A DNA stretch of 64,000 bases from CAADGY01 sp900696665. Lineage in GTDB: Bacteria > Acidobacteriota > Terriglobia > Bryobacterales > Bryobacteraceae. The notes under the pieces were generated by a model. The model made no database searches. It had not been told where the DNA came from and worked only from the letters and a program-made list of their open reading frames with translations. Below, in pieces: positions 58,701 to 64,000 of the stretch. Each line of letters begins with the position of its first letter. The first letter of the stretch is position 1. A program made the position numbers and the translations under genes. The stretch is from contig JAPSFM010000002.1 in NCBI GenBank assembly GCA_035063885.1, forward strand, positions 62,001-126,000, read 5' to 3'.

Positions 58701-58867
58701 AGCGCTCGGCCATCGCTGTCACGATCATCGGCGGGCAAACGCTCTGCCTCCTGCTGACACTCGTAGTGGTTCCGGTAGGCTACGCGATGGTGGAGGACGT
58801 CAAAGCCTGGATCGCGAGAAAGCGCCGCGTCGATCAAGCGGCGACGGCGCCGGCCGCCGGCGACTGA
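55772..58867 (+). CDS. RND-family efflux permease (AcrB/MexF-like)
   Basis: 1031 residues from GTG 55772. It has twelve TM helices with two large periplasmic loops. TM4 carries the proton-relay pair in LTLAVGIVIDDAIIVLENIYRH, and TM1 is CVNRPVFAFMLIMFLVVMG. PPGYRLTFSGQ and FALASIFMYMVLAAQFESLAHP are typical. The central cytoplasmic loop has a short His/Gly-rich run (GGHEGGPGHKHGFF, about 503-516). It would export small molecules with an adaptor and outer-membrane channel, but neither is encoded beside it, so it is an orphan permease. Its leader carries the repeat shared with the MFS gene. Substrate unknown. Confidence 0.93.
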   Translation: MRLSEICVNRPVFAFMLIMFLVVMGVFSFLQLGVDLFPKSDAATVYVRMRLPGASPEEMTSQVVLPLEESIAAISGIDEMRAIVSEGNANIIVTFVLERDIGEAVEDVREKVSAAVRNLPPNILPPVVAKADPDSDPVITLAVSGERPVRELTEIADKQIRRAIETVDGVGGVDINGGQLRQINVYLDINKLNGYQFTAQDVENAIRTENIEAPGGRIVRGPTEVGVRTMGRVERVADFNNIIVKNVGGAPIRIRDIGYVEDGMAEKRTFAFYQGTPAVVLEVRRQVGTNTVKVVDGIQHRLKEIKDQLPSGVSINVVKEQATYIKNSVAALEEHLLLGSLLASFIVWLFIRDWRTVLISSIAIPTSIIATFTFMRAMDFTLNSMTLLGLTLAVGIVIDDAIIVLENIYRHVEEHALPPMEAAVKATKEIALAVMATTLSLVIIFVPIAFMTGYARRYMNQFGWTMAISILVSMLVAFTLTPSLSSRLLKRRDPAKRGGHEGGPGHKHGFFDRNYVRLLDWSLTHRWVVVGVAILTFASTFFLARFIGRDWMPQDDQSELSVHLELPEGSSIEATEKLTLEIAKRIQQIPGIRAVVPATSSFLNRVTMSFITVLLEPQGERDDIQAMGQQVRAVLRDYPYARPRVSFPNVLGGRDTFSPIRALLLGPDMDKLVEIAKEVNVKLAAQPEVADIKVNLNLNNPELQVEIDRQLASDLGVRVSDVANAVRLLMSGEDEISTYKEESEQYPVTMRLLPGQRDDPAVLSRLLVPSSRLGLIRLDSVATLERGLGPSRIDRFARQFAIGIYGNIASGHTLGEGAAVTQRIINEVGLPPGYRLTFSGQVKILEETTMNMILAFALASIFMYMVLAAQFESLAHPFIILLTLPLSIPFALISLIGTGRSLNLFSALGVLLLLGIVKKNGILQIDYMNRLRDQGRPLHEAILEANRIRLRPILMTTFSIIAGLIPTAIGIGAGASQRSAIAVTIIGGQTLCLLLTLVVVPVGYAMVEDVKAWIARKRRVDQAATAPAAGD

Positions 58868-59205
58868 GCCGCAGGCGAGCGCCTGAAGTTGCGTGAAACC
58901 GAACGTGCAGTCACCCGTTCGGCGGATTGGCCGTCGGCTGCCCCGCTGGGACGCGGGAGTGGAAGCGGCGGCAGGTCGCTCACGATCGTCCCGACCGCCT
59001 ATTTGACGAATCGGCCCTCAACTCGTCCTGCGAGCACGTTCCGGGCGCAGTGCAACGAAACAAGAGTCGGAAGAGATCCGGCGGATGCCAGACTACATGG
59101 AGCATAGGAGCAATTCTCTACGGAGATGCCGGTGTTCCCGTACACACGGAAGAGCCGCCTTGCGCTCTGGCTTCGACCTACACTGGATGCGTGGCTGGTA
59201 ATATC
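58868..59205. other. Intergenic region upstream of the M23 peptidase gene
   Basis: 338 bases without a credible gene, although a frame stays open into the peptidase. A short perfect inverted repeat CAGGCG-AG-CGCCTG sits about ten bases after the RND stop (58872-58885). No U-run follows, so termination is uncertain. Nothing else was recognised. Confidence 0.35.
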
Positions 59206-60702
59206 GTGGTCCGTTTGTCCCTCGCGCTACCGGTTTGCGCATGCTGTCTTGCGGCGCTGCTATCCGGTGCTCCGGCAGACCCTGAAGATCCCGTCTTCCG
59301 GGCCGTCGACCTGGATCTTGGAGAAAGCCGGGAGGTGCACTTTTCTAACGGGACGGTGGCCAGCGTCAGACTGATCGCCCGCGATGAGATTCGCGATAGC
59401 GTCCGGCAGGCGGTACGCTCGGCGCGTGTCCGCGTAGAGGTGAACGGACACGAAACAATGCTCAACTGCGGGAACTACCGGTTGCCTCTCACCGTGGGCG
59501 GGGTGCAGATCGACTGTCCCGTCACGAAAGGATATCTCGCCAACGCCCGTACAAACCCCTGGGGACTCGACAAAGACGCGCGGCTCCGGGTCTGGCCCGC
59601 CGCCTCACCGCTGTTGCGTCCGGGCACTTATGTCTACCCTGTGCAACAGCGGTGGTCTGCCAGCGATACGCAGATGTCCAATGAACCGTCCTTTGTCGAC
59701 GGCTCGGAGGAGCCTGCCAGGAAAAGGGTCTACTACCATTACGGGCTCGATATCGGTGGCGTCGAAGGGCTCACTCACGTGATCTCGGCCACCGGCGGCC
59801 TGGTGGTAGTCCGGGGCAACGGCGTACTGCCCGCCTATAGGGACAGCCCGTACATTGAAATCAACTACGATGGCGTCATCGTGCTTGACGAGCGGGGATG
59901 GTTTCACTGGTACTTTCATCTCGCGCGGATCGATCCGGGGGTTACTCTCGGCAGCCGAATCAGGATAGGGCAGAATATCGGCGTCATCGGCAAGGAGGGC
60001 CATGCCGGTTGCTGGTCTCACCTGCATTATGAAATCCGCTCCCTTCAGCCCTCTGGGAAGCCGGGCATTCAGGAGGGGTACGCCTTTCTTTGGGAAGCTT
60101 ATCAAAAGCAGTATTCGCCGGATCTCATCGCCGTCGCCCGGCCGCACTCACTCGCCTGGGTTGGGGAGGAGGTAGTTCTGGACGGTGGCTCTTCCTGGAG
60201 CCGTACCGGAAAGATCGAGCGCTACGACTGGACTTTTACGGACGGCGGACGCGCAGAAGGGCCGCGGGTAAAGCGGGTTTACGCAAAACCAGGCACCTAT
60301 AGCGAAATTCTGAAAATCACGGATGCGGCCGGACGCGTCGCGTACGATTTTGCCGTTGTGCAGATTGCCGGAAAACCGGAGAACGGGTGGACGGACCGGC
60401 TGCCTCCCACGATCCATGCGGCGTACAGCCCGGCCTTGGATGCGCGTCCGGGCCAGACCCTGACGTTTGCCGTCCGGACCTGCCGCACCACATATGGCCG
60501 GGAAATCTGGCGATTCGGCGACGGTAGTGCTCCCGTAGTGGTGAAATCCGACGGCTGTGCCGAACCCGCGTCTCCCAAGGGATACGCCTTTACCCGGCAT
60601 GCCTTCAAGAAGCCCGGAGACTATATCGTCAGAGTTGAGCGGGCGAATGAGCGGGGAGAAAGGGCCGTCGGACACCTGCACGTCCGGGTATGTGCCCAAT
60701 AG
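59206..60702 (+). CDS. Secreted M23-family (LytM-like) peptidase with PKD-like C-terminal domains
   Basis: About 498 residues from GTG 59206 (GTG 59191 also possible), chosen because a signal peptide follows (LSLALPVCACCLAALLSGA). The LytM zinc site is H178 and D182 in HYGLDIGG and the H272-L-H274 of SHLHYEI, so catalysis looks possible. An N-terminal beta domain (about 25-150) precedes it. Two PKD-like folds follow (about 315-400, with GGSSWSRTGKIERYDWTFTDG and YAKPGTYSEILKITDAAG; about 410-495, with IWRFGDGSAP and FKKPGDYIVRVERAN). Likely an endopeptidase of cell-wall peptides with carbohydrate- or protein-binding PKD modules. Single gene. Confidence 0.84.
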   Translation: MVRLSLALPVCACCLAALLSGAPADPEDPVFRAVDLDLGESREVHFSNGTVASVRLIARDEIRDSVRQAVRSARVRVEVNGHETMLNCGNYRLPLTVGGVQIDCPVTKGYLANARTNPWGLDKDARLRVWPAASPLLRPGTYVYPVQQRWSASDTQMSNEPSFVDGSEEPARKRVYYHYGLDIGGVEGLTHVISATGGLVVVRGNGVLPAYRDSPYIEINYDGVIVLDERGWFHWYFHLARIDPGVTLGSRIRIGQNIGVIGKEGHAGCWSHLHYEIRSLQPSGKPGIQEGYAFLWEAYQKQYSPDLIAVARPHSLAWVGEEVVLDGGSSWSRTGKIERYDWTFTDGGRAEGPRVKRVYAKPGTYSEILKITDAAGRVAYDFAVVQIAGKPENGWTDRLPPTIHAAYSPALDARPGQTLTFAVRTCRTTYGREIWRFGDGSAPVVVKSDGCAEPASPKGYAFTRHAFKKPGDYIVRVERANERGERAVGHLHVRVCAQ

Positions 60703-60716
60703 CCGCGTAGGAAATT

Positions 60717-60736
60717 TTGTCATTAGCCCATGACAA
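60717..60736. promoter_or_regulatory. Inverted repeat downstream of the M23 peptidase gene
   Basis: TTGTCAT (60717-60723) and ATGACAA (60730-60736) are a perfect 7-bp inverted repeat with a 6-base loop, 15 bases after the peptidase stop and followed by TTTA. It could be a weak terminator or an operator for the gene starting at 60887. Confidence 0.35.
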
Positions 60737-60828
60737 TTTACCGTCACCCGGTTAGCCGATGGTGCACCGGTGCTGATGTTCTGCCTACATTTGTGGGTTT
60801 AAGAATCTTTACGAATTTTCCAAATCTT

Positions 60829-60856
60829 TTGGCCCTCGAACTGCGTCTGTTGTACT
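60829..60856 (+). promoter_or_regulatory. Candidate promoter of the small cysteine-knuckle gene
   Basis: TTGGCC (60829-60834) and TGTACT (60851-60856) with a 16-base spacer resemble sigma-70 boxes (4/6 each). The start codon is 31 bases downstream. Confidence 0.25.
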
Positions 60857-60886
60857 GAGACTGAACCGATTTCAATGGAGGGGACA

Positions 60887-61084
60887 ATGAGCGTGTCAAT
60901 GAAAACAGCAGCGGTGAGCAGCGAAAGGAAGGGATTTGTTTACTGTTATCTGTGCACTCACACTGTGGAAGCACAGGTGGTGTGGCAGGGTAAATCGGCA
61001 AGAGCCAAATCCGGTCAGAAGTGCTCCCGGTGTGGTTCCTCGCTGGATGCAGGGTACGTAGTCCGTCTGGAACAGGCAGCCTAG
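60887..61084 (+). CDS. Tiny zinc-ribbon-like protein (two CxxC knuckles)
   Basis: 65 residues from ATG 60887, preceded by GGAGGGG (60878-60884); an ATG at 60875 overlaps that SD and is less likely. C20-x2-C23 (VYCYLCTHT) and C46-x2-C49 (KCSRCGSSL) are 22 residues apart, the spacing of a small zinc ribbon. The rest is basic and short (WQGKSARAKSGQK). No known family is recognised. A second small CxxC protein follows 58 bases later on the same strand. Roles could be RNA/DNA binding or metal storage; none is shown. Confidence 0.65.
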   Translation: MSVSMKTAAVSSERKGFVYCYLCTHTVEAQVVWQGKSARAKSGQKCSRCGSSLDAGYVVRLEQAA

Positions 61085-61142
61085 TACAAAGGGGGTTGTT
61101 CTGTTCGTGCCAGTATGCTCTATTGGTGTTAGGGGGCGATTG

Positions 61143-61367
61143 ATGAAACGCAAAACCCAGCCGGCGCCGGAACCCGTGGTGTCTCAGGAGATTCTGGAGA
61201 ACGCCAAGAAATCCGTCTATGCGGATAAGATTCAACGGGTGGAGAAATGCTCGGTCTGTGGAGCGGAATGCGCCCCGAACTCCGTAGAAAATCTATGCTG
61301 GGTCTGCCGGCGGCTGAAAATCAGTGCGTGGCGGGATAACGACTCTCAGATTTCGGCTCAGGAATAA
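61143..61367 (+). CDS. Tiny cysteine-rich protein (paired with the previous zinc-ribbon gene)
   Basis: 74 residues from ATG 61143, preceded by AGGGGGCG (about 61130-61137). A Lys-rich N-terminal arm leads to C36-x2-C39-x3-C43 (CSVCGAEC) and C52-x2-C55 (CWVC), again a zinc-knuckle-like spacing with one extra Cys. The family is not recognised. The C-terminal 47 bases overlap the 3' end of the convergent ornithine cyclodeaminase-like gene (61321-61367). With its neighbour it may form a two-gene unit. Confidence 0.58.
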   Translation: MKRKTQPAPEPVVSQEILENAKKSVYADKIQRVEKCSVCGAECAPNSVENLCWVCRRLKISAWRDNDSQISAQE

Positions 61368-62307
61368 GAATGGGGAGTTCGCTCCCCATTCCCAGTCTTT
61401 TCGCTTCCTCGTAAACGAATCCAGCGGCGATCACATCTTCCAGTCCTAAACCGACCGATTTGAAAACCGTGATGCCGTCGACACAGTGGGCGTAACGGTC
61501 GGGTGTGCTGACGACCGACCGCAGTTCGACAACCCGCCGCCATCCATCGCCGTCCAAAGCCAGCAGGAAGTCTCCCGCCTCGATCCTCGCCTGTTCGATG
61601 GAATCCGCCACCAGCAAGCCGGCACGGTGAATCAGTTCCGCGGGTAGCTCACGTCGCTGCTGGTGATTTGACCCGATGGCGGCGATAAATGTACCCGCCT
61701 TGATCGCTTCGGATTCCACCACCGGGTCCTTCGCGAAAGTAGCCGTAACGACGATCTGCGCTCCAGCAACAGCATCCGCCGCTGAAGGCGCGGCATACGC
61801 CTCAAGTCCGGCAGCCGCACATTCGGCGGCGAGTTGCTCCCGGGACTCGGCGCTGCGGCTCCAAATCCGAACCTTGCGAACCGGACGCACCACGCGCATG
61901 GCATCCAACTGCCCACGTGCCTGGAATCCACTTCCTATCAGGGCGACGGTGTCCGCCTGCGCCGGCGCCAGTAAATCGGCCGCGAGCCCGCTGGCCGCTC
62001 CGGTTCGAATCCGGCCCAGATTATTCGCCTCGAATAGCGACAAAGGCCTGGCAGTCTCCGCATCATAGAGCACGAAAAGAAACCAGGTCTCGTGCTTTGG
62101 ATGATTCGAATAAATCTTCGTGCCGAAATAGGAGCCGTACGCTCCAGCCATGGAGTGCAGCGACGCCCCCGATGGCAGAATCAGCCGTCTCCGCGGCTGG
62201 TTCTGCGCGCGATCCGAAGCGTAGGCGTCAAACCCCTCGCGCAGCAGATCGATGGCACGCACCATCGGCAGGAGATTCCGGACATCCGTTTCGCTGAGGA
62301 AGAGCAT
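61321..62307 (-). CDS. Ornithine cyclodeaminase / mu-crystallin family protein
   Basis: 328 residues. The N-terminal substrate-binding half has FLSETDVRNLLPMVRAIDLLREGFDAYASD and RRRLILPSGASLHSMAGAYGSYFGTKIYSNHP. The Rossmann half has VALIGSGFQARGQLDAMRVVRPVRKVRIWSRS and ATFAKDPVVESEAIKAGTFIAAIGSNHQQRREL. This matches the OCD/mu-crystallin family of NAD(P)-dependent imine- or amino-acid-dehydrogenating enzymes (ornithine to proline, alanine dehydrogenase, delta-pyrroline-carboxylate reductase types). Which reaction applies cannot be decided. It lies downstream of aceE on the minus strand (27-base gap), possibly co-transcribed. Confidence 0.87.
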   Translation of the reverse strand: MLFLSETDVRNLLPMVRAIDLLREGFDAYASDRAQNQPRRRLILPSGASLHSMAGAYGSYFGTKIYSNHPKHETWFLFVLYDAETARPLSLFEANNLGRIRTGAASGLAADLLAPAQADTVALIGSGFQARGQLDAMRVVRPVRKVRIWSRSAESREQLAAECAAAGLEAYAAPSAADAVAGAQIVVTATFAKDPVVESEAIKAGTFIAAIGSNHQQRRELPAELIHRAGLLVADSIEQARIEAGDFLLALDGDGWRRVVELRSVVSTPDRYAHCVDGITVFKSVGLGLEDVIAAGFVYEEAKRLGMGSELPILIPEPKSESRYPATH

Positions 62308-62334
62308 GGGAACAGAAGCCGCGCACCGTCTAGT

Positions 62335-64000
62335 TTACAGCGTTGCCGGATCGGCGGAATCCGGATCAAGCCCAAGCTCGCGCATGGCAGCCTGAGCCTT
62401 TCCTGCATCGAATTTCCCGTCTCGTGCCAGGCGGGCCAGTGCGTATCCCGCTATGGACTCGGCATTTACTTCGAAGAACTTTCGAAGATATTGACGATTG
62501 TCGCTGCGCCCGAATCCATCGGTACCGAGCGATACCAGCCTGCCGGGCAGCCAGGGTGCAATCTGGTCGGCTACCACTTTCATATAGTCGGTGGCGGCGA
62601 TCACCGGGCCTTCAGCGCCTTCGAGTGCTTGCAGCAGGTAGGACTTCCGCTCGGTTTGCGCAGGGTGCAAGCGGTTCCATCGCTCTACCTCAAGCGCATC
62701 GCGCCGGAGTTGGTTATAGCTGGTAACACTCCATACATCGGCAGGTATCTGAAACTTATCTGCAAGCAGTCCCTGTGCGCGCAACGCTTCGTTCAAAATG
62801 GGGCCGCTACCGAAAAGCTGAACAGACGCCTTCGCTCCTGTCGCGGCGCGATACCGGTAGATGCCGCGAAGGATCCCTTCCTGGACGCCCTCCGGCATCG
62901 CCGGCTGGGCGTAGTTCTCGTTGTAGACCGTCAGATAGTAAAAGTGGTTTTCGTTCTCCTGGTACATCCGGCGGATACCGTCTTGAACGATGACGGCCAA
63001 CTCGTAGGCGTACGCGGGATCATAACTCCTGCATGTCGGCACGGTACTCGAAAGAATGTGGCTATGCCCGTCCTGGTGCTGTAACCCTTCGCCCGCCAGG
63101 GTAGTCCGCCCGGCGGTTCCCCCAACCAGAAATCCCTTTCCACGAGCATCGCCAAACGCCCAGATCAGGTCGCCGATGCGCTGGAATCCGAACATGGAGT
63201 AGTAGATGAAGAACGGAATCATCGTTACGCCGTAGTTCGAATACGCCGTACCCGCGGCGGTGAACGACGCCATGGACCCGGCTTCCGTGATGCCTTCCTG
63301 CAAAATCTGGCCGTCCTTGGCCTCCTTGTAATACAGGATCATCTCGCGATCCACAGGCTTATAGAGTTGTCCCTGGCTGGCGTAGATTCCGATCTGCCGG
63401 AAGAGCGACTCCATGCCGAACGTGCGCGCCTCGTCCGGCACAACGGGAACCACATACTTGCCGAGATCCGTCTTCAGCAGGGACTTCAGGATGGCCACAC
63501 AAGCCGAGGTGGTGGAAGCTTCGCGGCCGCTGGAGCCGGCGATGGTATCCGAAAACACTTCCAACCCGGGCGCCTTTATTTCAATTGGCTGAGGCTCCCG
63601 CGCCGGCAGATATCCGCCGAGTTCCTCACGCCGGCGCCGCAGATACTTCATCTCCTGCGAGTCTTCCGGCGGCCGGTAAAACGATGTCGTGTGCACGGCC
63701 TTGTCGGGGATGGGAACTTCGAACCGGCGGCGGAAGTTCTCCATCTCCTGCTCGTTCAATTTTTTCTGTTGATGGGTGACATTTCGCCCTTCACCCGCCT
63801 CGCCCATCCCATACCCTTTGATGGTCTTGGCAAGGATCACCGTCGGCTGCCCTTTATGCTCGATAGCGCGCAGATAGGCGTTGTAGACCTTTTTCGGATC
63901 GTGCCCTCCGCGTCTCAGTCTTCCCAGTTCGTCGTCGGAGTAATCCCGCACGAGATCGAGCAACTCCGGGTACTTCCCGAAAAACTCCTTACGGACGTAA
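62335..64000 (-). CDS. aceE: Pyruvate dehydrogenase E1 component, homodimeric type (5' end beyond the window)
   Basis: The frame is open to the last base, so the gene continues past 64000; about 555 C-terminal residues are present. YVRKEFFGKYPELLDLVRDYSDDELGRL and RGGHDPKKVYNAY match the AceE central region. KTIKGYGMGEAGEGRNVTHQQKKL, VPDEARTFGMESLFRQIGIY and HILSSTVPTCRSYDPAYAYELAVI are strong AceE signatures. It decarboxylates pyruvate with thiamine diphosphate and acetylates the E2 lipoyl group. No E2 or E3 gene lies downstream here. Together with fadNAE and fumC it places acetyl-CoA metabolism in this window. Confidence 0.95.
   Translation of the reverse strand, partial: YVRKEFFGKYPELLDLVRDYSDDELGRLRRGGHDPKKVYNAYLRAIEHKGQPTVILAKTIKGYGMGEAGEGRNVTHQQKKLNEQEMENFRRRFEVPIPDKAVHTTSFYRPPEDSQEMKYLRRRREELGGYLPAREPQPIEIKAPGLEVFSDTIAGSSGREASTTSACVAILKSLLKTDLGKYVVPVVPDEARTFGMESLFRQIGIYASQGQLYKPVDREMILYYKEAKDGQILQEGITEAGSMASFTAAGTAYSNYGVTMIPFFIYYSMFGFQRIGDLIWAFGDARGKGFLVGGTAGRTTLAGEGLQHQDGHSHILSSTVPTCRSYDPAYAYELAVIVQDGIRRMYQENENHFYYLTVYNENYAQPAMPEGVQEGILRGIYRYRAATGAKASVQLFGSGPILNEALRAQGLLADKFQIPADVWSVTSYNQLRRDALEVERWNRLHPAQTERKSYLLQALEGAEGPVIAATDYMKVVADQIAPWLPGRLVSLGTDGFGRSDNRQYLRKFFEVNAESIAGYALARLARDGKFDAGKAQAAMRELGLDPDSADPATL

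Noticed and set aside
1..64000. CRISPR array, insertion sequence, prophage or toxin-antitoxin module
   Set aside because: No regularly spaced repeats, transposase, integrase or phage structural genes were seen. The zeta-like P-loop kinase lacks an antitoxin partner and overlaps fadE.

Overview
This is a 64 kb stretch of a bacterial chromosome. It is densely coded at an estimated 58-60% G+C, with genes on both strands, and I see no insertion sequence, prophage, CRISPR array, integrase or rRNA gene. The gene content suggests an Acidobacteriota member close to Bryobacterales/Solibacter: an HlyD-type adaptor with a double-FtsX permease, paired M16 peptidases, a homodimeric pyruvate dehydrogenase E1, many secreted proteins without a recognisable family, and a tmRNA tag ending in FAYAA. 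The taxonomic call is inference and rests on no marker gene.

Layout. 1-7.4 kb: the 3' end of a sugar isomerase/epimerase-like gene, an adaptor-permease-ATPase ABC export module, two tandem CPHC thioredoxin-fold proteins and a secreted zinc peptidase. 7.4-11.6 kb: a large protein of unknown family, tmRNA, tRNA-Lys(TTT) and O-acetylhomoserine sulfhydrylase. 11.6-14.1 kb: a tightly overlapping three-gene operon (DHDPS-like aldolase, SDR-like protein, adenosine-specific kinase). 14.1-19 kb: RNase R, then an envelope-folding/redox cluster (parvulin, small HEXXH protein, TlpA lipoprotein, DsbD-N-like protein). 19-25 kb: D-aminoacylase family, homoserine dehydrogenase, a LolA-like/acyltransferase operon and a pentapeptide-repeat protein. 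25-32 kb: LeuRS, endonuclease IV, arylamine N-acetyltransferase, cold-shock protein, SelW-like protein and fumarase. 32-38.5 kb: a TPR protein, an active/inactive M16 pair with LolA-like partners, and a secreted propeller-like protein. 38.5-42.1 kb: an RNA uracil methyltransferase, TrpRS and an MFS transporter.

42.1-54.7 kb is a seven-gene run on the minus strand. In transcription order it encodes a 2-hydroxyacyl-CoA dehydratase-type protein, its very large ATP-dependent activase, a deoxyhypusine-synthase-like protein, fadN, fadA, fadE and a P-loop kinase. This is the most unusual neighbourhood in the window. It joins oxygen-sensitive radical acyl-CoA dehydratase chemistry to a fadNAE beta-oxidation unit, with a DHS-fold protein of unknown role between them.

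54.9-64 kb: a BON-LysM protein, an orphan RND permease, an M23 peptidase with PKD-like domains, two tiny cysteine-knuckle proteins, an ornithine cyclodeaminase-like enzyme and the 3' part of aceE. The leaders of the MFS gene (about 40.8 kb) and the RND gene (about 55.7 kb) share a repeated element ending in the same 16 bases. No complete new defence or mobile system is evident. The best leads are the DHS-like gene in its acyl-CoA context, the shared leader repeat, the M16/LolA-like operon, the unknown 714-residue protein and the paired cysteine-knuckle proteins.
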